DNA of 64,000 nucleotides from Pelodera strongyloides (lineage: Eukaryota; Nematoda; Chromadorea; Rhabditida; Rhabditidae): contig JAANDG010000260.1 in the NCBI GenBank assembly GCA_036852015.1, positions 124,001 to 188,000 of the forward strand. Reading direction: 5' to 3'. Shown one piece after another: positions 35,846 through 47,744 of this stretch. The notes under the pieces are model-generated. The model did no database searches and was not told where the DNA came from. It saw only the letters and a list, made by a program, of their open reading frames with translations. Every line of letters begins with the position of its first letter. Position 1 is the stretch's first letter. Made by a program: the position numbers and the translations under genes.

Positions 35846-38800
35846 ATGATTTCGATATTCGCAATGCTGACCCTGGCCACAAGGGTGGCCGTGAACGGAT
35901 TGAAGTAAGAGGTTTTATTACTATTATTTTTTATTTCGTTAGTCGGAGCCAATTTTATCAAGTTTTATTTTATTTTATTTCTTCATTATGTATATTCTAT
36001 ACGTCATTGGTTTGACGACTTTACAACAGTATATTATACTACTACGATGTCCTCCTCTTTCTCTCTTTTCATTTCCGTTCCCAAAAATTGAATCTCAAAT
36101 CTAACTGCCATGATAATTTGTTGTCTAAATTATGGAATACTAAGCCTGACCTTAATAATTGTATCCTTGTATAATTGTATTTTGTGGTTGAGTTATATCC
36201 TTACGATAACGAATTTGAATAAACAAAACTTTTAATGTTCAAGATCTCGAATATCCGTCCCAAAAAATTGGAATACTCCCATCAAACTGCCATGATAAAT
36301 GTGGCTTTTTTGCGCGAAATTCCACGCGACTCCAAGCACATGTTTCGCATTTTACAATATATAATACATTACGACGCGGGGAGTGCTTTCCCAGAACAAC
36401 CAATAAATTATGAAACCCTGGATGCCGGAGGGGACGAGAAAACATATTTTTTGAAGGAAATTTTAAAATACACTTAGTTATTAGAACTTTAAAGTTGTAT
36501 AACAGCCGGTTTTTGGAACGGCTATTGGGTAACTGCATTTCCATGTGCTGAATGCAAATGAATAAATGCAATTAGGCAAAAAAAACCATGCAGTGTCGCT
36601 TGCATACACTACATGAGAATGCAATGCGCAGCATATGTTTTTGCTGTGCCTCCTCCCGGTTGAATATGCATTTCCTTCCAGTAGCTTCTTATTTAGATAA
36701 AAACGGATCAGCCAATCCCAATGTCTGACGCATGTAGTGTGGGCAAATAACTGCGCGATTTTTTAGTTTAATTACGTTTATTTGCATACAGCATATGGTG
36801 CCGCAGTTTTCCATCAGACGTTGCAAAAATAGTTATATCGTTTTAAAGGGACAGGCCCATCAAAATAAACCTATATTTACGATACGTTCATAATGACTAT
36901 CAAGCATTTTTATTACAATATATACAAACTAAATTTCACCATTATTCGCCCTAGACAACTTTTTTTCCAATGCGCTCTGCTCAAATGTATACCATAAAAC
37001 TGCAGATTTCAAAGCTATATATGCTAATTTTAATCGCATTATAATTTCACGATAAATTTGCATTGACGACAAGGATATTTGCGGCTCTACGGTATACATT
37101 TGAGCAGAGCGCATCGGAAAAAAGTTTTCAATGGCAAATAAATGTGAAATTTAGTTTGTATATATTGTAATAAAAATGCTTGATAGTCACTATGGACGTA
37201 TCATAAATATATGTTTACTTTGATGGGCCTGTCCCTTTAAACCTGTTTCAATGTATTGCTATATATGGTCATCGCAATATATGAAGTGGCTCTTGAAGAA
37301 TCTTGCATTACAACAATACACCGTAATTAGCACATCACTTATGTTTGTATAAGAGGCCGTATCCAACCCTAGTGACAGATGAGCGTAAGAAGGACAATTA
37401 GCTAAATAATTAGCTAGATTTATATTATATTATATTCAAATAAGCATGAATAGACATTATACGATTCCTTCTTTTATTTCCTTCCAAGTGTTATCCATTA
37501 ACGCAATTAGATAGAACGATATCAGATTTCGAAGTTCTCAAAGTAGTTTCAAGGTTGAAGTATGCAGTGTATGCAGATACATTGGGTAAACTCAAACTAT
37601 GTTAGCGCTAACAAAGAATAAACACATTGGGCGATCAAAAATCGTTGATATTCCAAGTATAACCCTCACCATCACTAGCCTACAGTTTTGACTTCTGGCA
37701 CCCGTCGTGTACAGGGCACACTGCCTAGAGCTTCTGTTGAACATATAGAACCTCCATTGAATAAAGAATGCTTGCCATTATTATTTATATTGACTTACTA
37801 AACACAAATCTTACCTTATTATACCGACAGACTTTCTGATCAATTTCAATTTTTATTGTGCTCTTTGATATAGCTACATGTCTCTCCAGTTCCAGTCTTT
37901 TACTAAGACAACCCGGCTGGTATATCTAGTCATTAACCAAAAGCAAAAGAATCCTGGGACCATAGGAAAAGGGGCCCATCGTATCATGTCCATCCACATT
38001 CCATTTCGTCCCTTTGCTAACTTAGTTTTCATTGTGCCCCAAGCTGCCCCAAAGGCCTAAGTTCTTGTCTTGAATTGAATCATTGTAGAGAAGAGATAGG
38101 AAGCCGATTGAGGAATTTAAGGCTTTAAGGGACCTTGGGGCCATAGTTGTTAAAGGACCAGGGTCCTGTCAGTTTGGGTCGTTTTAGTACTGTGATAGGT
38201 TTAAGAAATAAGTTACAAAAGAACTGTAAATAAAGCTTGTCGAAAAGGTAAATAGCATTTTAGGAAAAATATTTATTGTTTTATTGCACCCAAATGTTTT
38301 AGGCTGAGCTCAATAAGGAAAATATGGGTCCAAAAAATTAAGGCCCCGAAATTAGCATACAACTAACGTATTCAAATGTGTAATAACTAAGTTTTCAGAT
38401 GTTATTCGTGCGCCTCCGCCGACTATTTATCGATTTTTGAGAGGAATTCGAAACTCATAAATTCTGTACAGTAAGTCGTTTAACTGTTCCGTACAATATA
38501 CTCTGACTACTGTATCACCTATAAAAGGGCATTTTTCACAAATAAGTTTTCTCCAATTTTGTGTTTTGTGCAATGCTTTTTTGCATCCTGACTCGGCAAG
38601 CCTGTAGTTTTCTCGCAGAAAAATTCAGGGAAACTTTTTTTTACATGGGCTTGAGCCTTCACATTGTGGAATCACCATTTTGCGAGTTGGATCATTGGGA
38701 TTAAAAGTTATTTTTCAGAATTCCCAAGTTCGATCCCCTATGTGATGATCCCAACGGTGTGCAGGCCTATGCACCAGTCGAGTCTTGTCGATCCTCATGC

Positions 38801-39498
38801 GTATCTGTTATCGAACCACAATACTTTGGAGGTAACATTGTTTGTAAATAAGGTCACAAGAGAGGACTCCTTTATTAAATGTTGGTTCAGTACAGTAAGG
38901 CAGGCCCACGTCATGTTTCACAGTCTTGATCAGAATAGACGACGAGCTCCATAGTTCGACGAGTATCTTCAGAAAAAGGGAATTATATCATTATAATTTT
39001 AACCAAAAGCCAGCGGTGCCAGAAAATTCCCTATCCGATATAATAGTAATAGTTTTTTGAATAAAGACCTATGTGAATTCAGGTCTTCAAAACCTTCATC
39101 GACCCTATCTTTACATAAGAGGATGCGCTGACAGAGTAAGCAGTCTGAATTAATAATGGCAGTATTCTAAAAAGCGCTGCAACTATTGCGTCCCGTACAG
39201 TTGATAATCATCAGATTTTTCCTTGAATTAAAGTTGAATGTAAAGAAATATGAGGTTTGGCATAAAAATCAAACGTATATTTAAAATGTGTTTGTCCAGT
39301 GCATGAGGTACTGTCTTTTTGAGCTGTTGAAAAGAAAAATAATACATTTAAGCCTCAACTTCATTTTTCATGTGTCTGTCCTCTTTAGATATTCGCCACA
39401 ATGGAACGGCGTCCCGTGGAGGTGGACTTTCTCCACCGGGAGAGTATTTGCGTTTCTCTCGAGTTGAGCCAAATATTCCCGCAAGTTCAAGCGAATGA
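35846..39498 (+). CDS. Secreted Ly-6/three-finger protein, ODR-2-like
   Basis: Exons 35846-35904, 38399-38470, 38719-38831, 39389-39498; phases close; 117 residues. A signal peptide (MISIFAMLTLATRVAVNG) is followed directly by the Ly-6 start LKCYSCASADYLSIFE, then PKFDPLCDDP and VESCRSSCVSVIEPQYFG. This CYSC...CDDP...C..C arrangement recalls nematode ODR-2/HOT and insect Quiver-type Ly-6 proteins, which are extracellular and often GPI-anchored modulators in neurons. The assigned last exon reads SRGGGLSPPGEYLRF and has neither the usual final CCxxxxCN nor a hydrophobic GPI signal, so the 3' end may be wrong or the protein secreted. Intron 1 (2.5 kb) contains two abutting MITEs. An ATTACAG acceptor ends 26 nt before the ATG. 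Confidence 0.7.
36489..36846. mobile_element. B-type TTAA MITE, copy 1
   Basis: Left end TTAAAGTTGTATAACAGCCG, right end TAGTTATATCGTTTTAA. Its right TTAA (36843-36846) is also the left TTAA of the next element. In Ly-6-like intron 1. Confidence 0.65.
36843..37240. mobile_element. D-type TTAA MITE, copy 2
   Basis: Ends TTAAAGGGACAGGCCCATCA and inverse, with arms over 100 bp (GATAGTCA, TTTAGTTTGTATATATTGTA). About 398 bp; same family as 30215-30592. Confidence 0.8.
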
Positions 39499-39567
39499 AA
39501 TAGTGAAGGTGAGGTGGAATATACTGTTTTGAACTTATTCCCCGACATAATTATAAGACTAATAATT

Positions 39568-39717
39568 TTAAGACAAAGTATATGGCACGTACTTTTCAAA
39601 CGCATGTAAATTATGTCTTAGTCTTTTGTACCGGGTCCATAGCATAGCAATTTGCACGCAAAGCATGGAACTGCGGTTCTCATCATACGTGCAAAACCAT
39701 GAGCCATACCGCTTTAA
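39568..39717. mobile_element. C-type TTAA MITE
   Basis: Left end TTAAGACAAAGTATATGGCA, right end ATGAGCCATACCGCTTTAA. Confidence 0.5.
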
Positions 39718-40033
39718 ATTGTATCTCGTTTCCAGGTGTGTTCGTGTACAGAGAATGGATGCAACTTCAAAACTCACTCAGTTGATTTAACTTCACAAAT
39801 ATCAATATTAAATGTGTTTATACTTCTTATATTCGTTCAATGTTATCGATTATATTTTGAGTGATATGCTATTTCTATATTATATAACATTCATACAATT
39901 TTTTTATTAATTTGTTTGTTAATTACAAGGTAACTTTTGCAGTAATAATTTTCTACAGTAATTTTTATTCGAAATTCTAACAGCTTCTAAAAGACAAATT
40001 AGACTATGAAAATTTTTAGTTATTTTTTTGTTG

Positions 40034-40037
<4 letters not shown>

Positions 40038-40084
<47 letters not shown>
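40038..40084. repeat. Poly-T run of 47 bases
   Basis: Uninterrupted T. It could be the A-tail of a minus-strand retroposon or simple slippage; the length in the assembly is uncertain. Confidence 0.85.
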
Positions 40085-40086
<2 letters not shown>

Positions 40087-40211
40087 TTGTATACGTTTTT
40101 TATATTTGTTCTTTTTTATATTTATTCAAGCGACACGGCTTTGCTCGACACTTGCAGGAAGTTCCCTTTTTCCACTAAACAATCTAGGAATATCACAGAA
40201 AATAAGAAATA

Positions 40212-40611
40212 TTAAAGGGATAGGTTCACCTCGAATTGCACCTTTTTTATAATTTATGTTGATAGTATGACCTATGACGGTCAAAATGCGAAAATTGCAG
40301 TAAATCTCCTTTGCTCCCCGTAGTAGGAGAGCTTGCTCAAAAAAGGCGCAGATATTGTTGTGATAGACAGAGGATGATAAAAGGGTCCTGTATTTTCTAG
40401 CGTCTCCAGCCATGCTGCGCTATTTCCCACTTACCATGGCTGTACTCCAATTGTTTTATAGATTCGAGGTAGTTTAGCTTTTTTGAGCAAGCTCTCCTAC
40501 TACGGGGAGCAAAGGAAATTTATTGCAATTTTCGCATTTTGACCGTCATAGGTCATACTATCAACATAAATTATAAAAAAGGTGCAATTCGAGGTGAACC
40601 TATCCCTTTAA
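40212..40611. mobile_element. E-type TTAA MITE with long arms
   Basis: Ends TTAAAGGGATAGGTTCACCT and inverse. The arms run about 125 bp and include GACCTATGACGGTCAAAATG and GAGCAAGCTCTCCTACTACG (inverse on the left). About 400 bp. Its right TTAA is shared with the next element. Confidence 0.85.
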
Positions 40612-40793
40612 AGATGTATGACACGTGGTTCCTGAAGAGCATACACGATAACTCTATTCGCATCGATTATATGCAAATTTATCTACATACCGGAATATGG
40701 GCATTCACGATACCGAATGGAACATGATTTGCACATAATATATGGGAATGCGTTGTCCAGAATATTTCAAAACCACGTGCCATTCCACTTTAA
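40608..40793. mobile_element. C-type TTAA MITE abutting the E-type copy
   Basis: Left end TTAAAGATGTATGACACGTG, right end CCACGTGCCATTCCACTTTAA-like. It shares TTAA 40608-40611 with the preceding MITE. Confidence 0.75.
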
Positions 40794-41231
40794 AATTAAG
40801 AAAACTAATAAATTTGATTTCTCTGCTAATACTGTCGCTCAACCTCGTGTGTATCTATTCTATATCAACATAAATTTTGATGCCGGTGGTTTTATATTGT
40901 TTTTTTTTATTACCTTTCATTTCCATCGTGTTTTTATTGATTTATCTTGGCATTTTTTTTATTTTTATTTTGTGCTATTTCAGTGTATTTTTATTATCAT
41001 ATTGAGTGTGGAGATCTAGTAGAGAATAATTGTTCTGTATGTAAAATTCTTAGTTTTCGCTTTATTACCAGCAATACTAACAATAAGTGTGCAATACAGT
41101 GAATTATGTGTCGTTCTTCGTTTATTTCTGAGCCTTTTGTATGTTTTTTTAATACATAAGAGAAGAGAATTAAAGAAAATTCATTGTATAATTAGTTCAC
41201 TTTATCATCACTGAAAAAAATGTCTATTCGT

Positions 41232-41391
41232 TTAAAGCCGTAAGATAGCCAGTTTCCAAACCTAAGACGGAGGTTGTATTCCGATTTATTGTATGTAAAT
41301 TAATTTTTAGTCTGATTATATTAATTTGCATACAACATATGGGAATACAATTGTCAGAATACGTTTCAGAAACCGGCTGTTATAGCATTCG
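41232..41391. mobile_element. B-type TTAA MITE, copy 2
   Basis: TTAAAGCCGTAAGATAGCCA at left. The right arm AAACCGGCTGTTATAGC matches, but the terminal TTAA has decayed. The interior is palindromic around ACATATGGGAATAC/GTATTCCG. Confidence 0.55.
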
Positions 41392-41912
41392 AATCAGGAA
41401 AAAGATAAAGAGAGATACATAACATGTTTTCGATGACAAAATTTACTTATTTTTATAAACACCCGCAAGGTAATATACCCGAATGCCGTAAATTAGCTTG
41501 AAAAGAATTTTTCCACAAAAAAAATTATTCGCAGAAAAGGTAACGGCATGTTATATAATGGCAAAAAAAGGAGGTCTCATCTTTTGAGTAAGAATACAAC
41601 AGTATTCACAAAAAGTAAGAAGAATAGAAAACTGTTATGAGTTCAATGCTAATTCTAATTCTAAAGACAAGCATACTATGAGCCACGTACCAACAGTTAA
41701 AACATTTATAGGGCTCTTTTTAGTTTAGCTATAAAATGGCGTTCAGTTGGCACATTTTTTTCGGTAAAATCCACAAAAAGTTCAGCATTGCTTCAGTCGA
41801 GCGCTGTACTATAGCAAGGGCGCAACGTAAAGGAGTCCTCACTCAGTAACGTTAACCAGCTTATTAGACATACAATTATGGGACCGAATATTTACGTTCA
41901 CTGGTATCTGCT

Positions 41913-42101
41913 TTAAAGCGTAATACCGGCCGGTTTTTGAAACACATCGTACACAGCTGAATCTTTATGTATTTATGCAAAGATGCTCGAATTTAGCTAG
42001 ATTTTTTATTATAATTTGTTAGTTTGCATAAGCTGCATAAACTGCATAAGAATGCTGATGTGCACGATGCGTTTCAAAAACCGGCCAGTATTTCGCTTTA
42101 A
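41913..42101. mobile_element. A-type TTAA MITE next to the nAChR stop codon
   Basis: Ends TTAAAGCGTAATACCGGCCG and CCGGCCAGTATTTCGCTTTAA-like; 189 bp. It lies 22 bp beyond the nAChR stop and contains a minus-strand AATAAA (TTTATT at 42005-42010). Confidence 0.75.
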
Positions 42102-42123
42102 TAAGCAGGCGGCGTCAGGGTAA

Positions 42124-45100
42124 TTACTTATGTAATCCATAAAGACTTTCGTCAAATTCGCCATTTTCCATTGCGTAGTGTATAGTTGGAATGAAGATCA
42201 GAAGCACAGAGGTTATCGTCGAAGTGGCCACTAGGAATATCCAGAAAAGGAGCCGATCAATTACCTGTAAAAATGTATTAATTGAGAAATTGGTATAGAA
42301 GCAGTATTTATGGAGGGGTACCCTGGTAAAGCGCCGCGTCGCGCAGCGCTCCTAACATAATTAATCAATATAAGGAATTATAAAAGTAGAGAGTGTAAAA
42401 ATAAAACAAAATAAAAAGGTTCTGACATGATACCCCGTTTCGACCCTAAGGTGCAATTGGAGGCGTCATGCGTGACAAGTGCAACTGAGTAGTTTACACA
42501 CCCCTGCCATCCCAAATTAGGTCATCCCACATAAAAAAAATATTCTTATTGGCAGTACCTGCGCGACTTGTCGCCATTCGTTCGCCAGCACTTGCCCGTC
42601 GTCCTCAAGTTGCTGACGTTTAATGAGAATCTAAAAAGTTTACGGTAATATTAGGAAAACGAAAATCGAAAAAGCCCCCTTTGAAAAAAACGAGTCTTGA
42701 CTCTTTTCTCTGTGAATTTCCTCGGTTTATTTGCAAATTTTAAGTTCCACAAGAATTTCCTCCCATGTTAGTGTCCGATTGTTCATGTAGTTAAGTTAAA
42801 ATAACCTCTTTTCGCGCTTTTATTTTTACTGAACGTGTTGTTTCACTCTCTCTATATATAGGTCAGGAGGATTTTACGAACGCGTTCCTCCATCTCCGTG
42901 CCATGAATTTTCCAACTTTCAACGTTTTTCTTACAGATAACTCACTTGTAACGCCTTGAGCAATTTCACGTTCAATTCTTCTTCGTTGTTGTTTTTCTTT
43001 CGTGTGACACCATTTTGATCGACGTTTATGTATTCCTGAATGATTAAAGTGGATATACTGTATATGCAAAGGCACCATGTCCCGGATACATCCAAACTCG
43101 GGCTCTCGACAACACGCGCCAGTGATGCGCGAAGAGTGCAAAATTCCCTTTCTGAGGCACATTTCTGGCACGCGTGACGCACAGCAACCGCTCCGTTCCA
43201 AAATTTGCGTCAGTTGGAAGTTGGAAGTGCATTTTTCACACTACCTGTAGCACATATGTCACCTACACAAACTTTGACCAGCGGCCAACTTTTCTAGACC
43301 CGAAGCAAGAAAACTACTTTGAATAAATCGTTTACCTTGCCATTATCATTCGTTCCCTGTGAATTTTCACGATGTCCCCCATTCAAGTTACCATTGGGTA
43401 TTGATGTCTTTGCATATTTGTGGAGTATGTAGTTTTCAGGGGAAACGACGTCCGACACTACCTAAACTTTCAGTGTTCTCTGAATCATATTTCAAACATT
43501 GCACTACAAACTACAGAATACCAACTGTAAAGTATAAACTATAACAATAAACAACAAAGTACAAACCTCATTTTTCATATCATTGATTGCTAAGCGTACA
43601 GACATGCGCCGCATCAGTCCAGATCGTCCAGAGGAGGATAACGTACTTTTGTTTACGTCACCGTAACCTGGGAAGAGCGGATTTTAGAATAGAGCATAAG
43701 TAAGGAGGAATTCGGGAGTAGTAGATACTGATAAAACGCCTCGTACGGCACTAATGCAGCAGCTGGATTTTTTACGGACGCTTGGCGCCCCAGCCCCTCC
43801 TAGACGTGAAGCACACTACTGGCTGGATCTCTTTTCGCTCTCCGCTTTGGATAAGACTTGTGAGCAACAATCAAAGAGCTCGGCATCTCTCAACAGCTAA
43901 AATTTGTACATGGTGTACGCCCATGTACCAATTGACGACGGTATTCAAGGTATTCAAGGTAAAGTGTACGCCCAGTGCTATTCCTTCGTACTGTATTGTC
44001 AGCAACGGGACCAAACCCTCGATGAACTGGAATCTGATCTGCTACTTACCCGCATGTGGCAGCTTCATCCTTAGAAAACGACGTAACTTATCCAAAACAA
44101 TAACTCTTGTCCAATATGGAACCGGATCGTGGAAGGGTCCTCGATGATGGAAGTTTAGCACCTAAAATAAAGTTAAATTCAATGAATACCGTCCTTAAAG
44201 TGGTATGACATGTGGTTTGTGAAACTCTCACTTGGAAATGCACTGCGTCCCCTTGAATCATAATGAAGTGTTTTAAAAAACTACAGACAAGGTGACATCA
44301 AAGCAACCACGTGCTATACCGCTTTAAGGTCAAGCTTTATAAAAAATAAAATCACGATGAATTCTTACCAGTACTGTCATCACCACAGACACACTCGTCA
44401 TACCCATGACTACTGTAAGATAGACACCAATTAGAGGCATCGAATCGGAAGTTTCCGGCATTTTCTCGGCTATCGCCAACACGAACACCTAAACATTTTG
44501 CTTGTACTTTCAAAAATAATACTTACAGTAGTTATAATATCACATTCGTAATGTTACCAATACACTGCAAACCCAAACACAAACAGCAACCACACACATT
44601 ATTTGAGCTCTTCGTGTTATGAATTTGGAAAAATAAGAAAACTTACGGAAAATGCGAGCAAGACTGTAATTCCGAGTGCGATTTTCTCACCAGAATCCGG
44701 TGGAAGCCAGAACACTGAAAAGTTCTTGTATTGTAGTTTAAAAAGGTATTGAAGTGTAGTTTATAGTAATAAGCCTACGCTAACTAGTAGAATGGTAGAC
44801 ACGAGAAAAATTCTTCGTCAAGCCTGAGCCTAATTGTAGGTATCAATATTGAACTAGTCTCAGTAATTTGCCATCAAACTTGATATATCAAGAAACTTAA
44901 GAACCCACCTAGTAGTGTAAGGATTGACATCATCAGACACGGAAATACAACATTGTACATATAGTAAAGGGTCTGAAAAGAAAAGCAATTTAAAAGTTAC
45001 GATGGGACAAGGCCTGGGACAAAGCCTAGAACAAAGTCTAGATTAGTAAGACTCATACTCAATGGTTTCTCTCCCTGAGTTCGTTTTGCTATTCTTTGGT

Positions 45101-47537
45101 GCTGTTACCTTAATTGTCTCCATCACTTAGTATATTTAATGAAAAGCGAGTAAAAACTCGAATTTGTAGTGAGTGCGACCCTTTAAACCCAAGCCTCAAG
45201 CCTCAGGGTGAGCCAACACCTAACACAACTCTAGGCCCAAACTGGGGCCTAAATCTAAGCCTGATCGTAGAAACCTCACCCTCAATGAACATCTTTATAG
45301 TTTCAGCTTAAGCCCAATTATCAATATAAGCATAGCTCCAGCCGGTAGTCAAATCCTTAAGTTAATGCCCACCTTTCTTCTGATATGAATGAAAAAAGTG
45401 ATGTCCGGATAAGGTTCAGGACAACAAGTATACTTCACCACACGACGTTTCTGAAAAGTTTGGCTAAAGGATAAGTATGAGTGTAGTTCGAAAACGTAAA
45501 ATTTTGATCCAACCAGTCACGCAATCCGTAATCAATCCACGTGTACATATCTCGTGCGAATCACGCGCATCATTCGTAAAATGTCATCCAAGGGATTTTT
45601 TTCTTTCTCCTTACCCTTTAAAATATTTGAAATAAGGAAATGCCTACCTGATACACAGAAACTAGATCAAATTCTCCAGACGTAACATAATTGGACAAGT
45701 CCACATTCTCACTTCTATTAGTAATGTCGACTTGAAAACCTAAAAATGATAAAACTTGAAAAAAAAATAAAGAATACGAAAAAAACGCATTGCACTTATT
45801 TTGGTATTCTTTGGGAATTTATAAGCACAGAACTTTTTTGCATTACTCTAAAAATTTTATTTTTTTCTACGTTTGAAGTATCATAGATTTTCTCGTTATT
45901 AAAAATTTATGAAGATGTTTGCACCACGGAAATTGATTTTTGAAATCAATGTTTCGGCAAACTTCAATAAGCGCAGTATGTTTCGTCAACGGTATCGACT
46001 ATCGAGTCTATTTTGATACATGTACATGTTCATAAGCCATAAACTTCAGACAAAAACAAACAAAAGACTACCATGATAAGTCCATGATCCAAACTTTAGA
46101 CTGCATCGCTGGGAGTCGAAAGGGAAGTAGGTGACCTGGAATACCCGGGAATTTTCACGCACAGTTTATTTACGAATTGCATTGTCATGTATTACATGCA
46201 AATTACGGTGTATTCCCTGCCGGAAATGCCGAGAAGAGCACATACAACACGTCTATTACCGCTTTAATATTTCTCATGTCTCAAATTCTACTCACATCTA
46301 TCTTACACGTGGACCGTAGTTGGGTGGGAGGAGGCCAGAAAACGGTTCCTGTGTAAAGGACCATGGCACGGGAACGCATGAAGCCCGCTGTGTAGTCGTC
46401 CGCACTGGAACGGGGACGCACAGAGATAAAGATAAAGAGAAAGAGAGAGAGAGAGAGGAGAAGAGTTAGATACAGTGCGTCGCATAAGTATTAGAGACCC
46501 CAAATTTAAGAGGCTACGATAAGAAAGCCAAACGATACGGGAAATAAATAAGACAGATAGAAAAATCACTGGGATGCTGGAGTTGGCCAGAAGGTATTCC
46601 ACGCTAGAAGAGAAGGCGTTGTACCAACAATCCCCAAAGGAGAAGGTTAGGGAGAATAGCGATTATCTTGCGATTGATCTAACGGTACTACTCACGAATG
46701 GTGGTGCCAGTTTGGCTTATAACTGTAGCTTCTATTGGTGATTTCCAAATCCAAACGAGGCTAGAGAGCGGGTAAATAAATAGAGAGTTAAGGAGACGAA
46801 AGAGAGTGGTTCCAAACTGAGTTGAAACTCAGTCACTCAGCACTATAAGAACAACACCCACAGTTATTGTACAACACAGGATATCCGGGAGCCATATCAG
46901 ATCACAAGGAATTCTGATCGATTCGATTCCACCAAAATCCTCTGGATCCCATCGGAGAAGTTCATCGTTCCACTCCTAAAAAGAGGGAGAGTTAAGAGAG
47001 AGGTCGAAAATTAGAGAAAGGAAAGGAGATGAATCAGAGAGAGGGAGGAGGTCAGAAGAGAAAGAGAAAGGTTAGAGAGAGAGGAGAGAGAGAGAGAGGA
47101 AAGAGAGAGAGAAAGAGATAGAGATAGAGAGACAAGCGGAAGGTGGGAGTTAGAGCGATAGAGAAAGGTAGTATAGGTAGCAACGAGAGAATAGAGGAAG
47201 ATTTGAGGACGGAAGCAAAATATTAGGAAATAGCAAAATCTAACCTGATCCAGCCATACATTAATCGTGAGGACTTGATTCCGCTCATCCTGTAAAAGAA
47301 TACAAAAAAATCATTATCTTCACGACCCAAAAAAAACACACACCACCGGACTCCCTCTCAGCAGGACGATATGGTAGACTTACGTCCTCCACATTATAAC
47401 GTGCGCCCACAGAACATAAACTTACCATATCAAAAATGTTGGTCATAGTCATTCCAAGCCTCACTGTGACCGTTTGGCTCGCATTCCTAACAGGTCGCAC
47501 GGCCTTTTCGTAATTATTGAGAATGTGGTAGAGCAAA
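42124..47537 (-). CDS. Nicotinic acetylcholine receptor subunit, alpha-type (5' incomplete)
   Basis: Pentameric ligand-gated cation channel subunit at synaptic or muscle membranes. Seventeen exons in order: 47537-47426, 47289-47245, 46975-46858, 46760-46696, 46348-46296, 46135-46072, 45739-45648, 45450-45373, 44972-44909, 44714-44647, 44488-44369, 44161-44050, 43667-43567, 43356-43336, 43035-42946, 42630-42559, 42264-42124; about 470 residues. Marks: [31 protein letters not shown]; the 13-residue Cys-loop [15 protein letters not shown]; loop [12 protein letters not shown] with the vicinal Cys pair that defines alpha subunits; TM2 with the cation-channel entry GEK ([16 protein letters not shown]); TM3 [18 protein letters not shown]; and TM4 [18 protein letters not shown]. 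The signal peptide and first residues were not found upstream of 47537. Exon 46975-46858 has two surplus bases (TG within 46872-46879) that break LPDIL-LYNNC. One 21-nt microexon is present. Confidence 0.94.
44195..44327. mobile_element. C-type TTAA MITE in nAChR intron
   Basis: Left TTAAAGTGGTATGACATGTG, right ACGTGCTATACCGCTTTAA. Lies in intron 44162-44368. Confidence 0.7.
46436..47130. repeat. Purine-rich GA tracts in nAChR introns
   Basis: GAGAGA clusters at 46436-46460 and 47020-47130, with scattered GAGAG between. Confidence 0.75.
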
Positions 47538-47574
47538 CTGGAAATTGAGTCATTTATAAAATGTCCCAAAAAAT

Positions 47575-47744
47575 TTAAAGTGGTATGGCACGTGGTTTTG
47601 AAACTTATGCTGTACAATTGCCATGTGCAAATTGTGGACCGTTCTCCATGCTGTCTAGGAAATGACTAAAAGGACACAACACATAAGACACGGAGATTCA
47701 GTTGTCGAGCGTACGTTTCAAAACAACGTGGCATAACACTTTAA
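47575..47744. mobile_element. C-type TTAA MITE upstream of the first found nAChR exon
   Basis: Left TTAAAGTGGTATGGCACGTG, right CAACGTGGCATAACACTTTAA-like. Confidence 0.7.

Larger units (their letters stand above)
39499..42123. other. Repeat-rich spacer between Ly-6-like and nAChR genes
   Basis: No coding exon seen. It holds MITEs at 39568-39717, 40212-40611, 40608-40793, 41232-41391 and 41913-42101, and a poly-T run. Confidence 0.6.

Noticed and set aside
40006..40252. Phe-rich frames
   Set aside because: Translation of the poly-T run.
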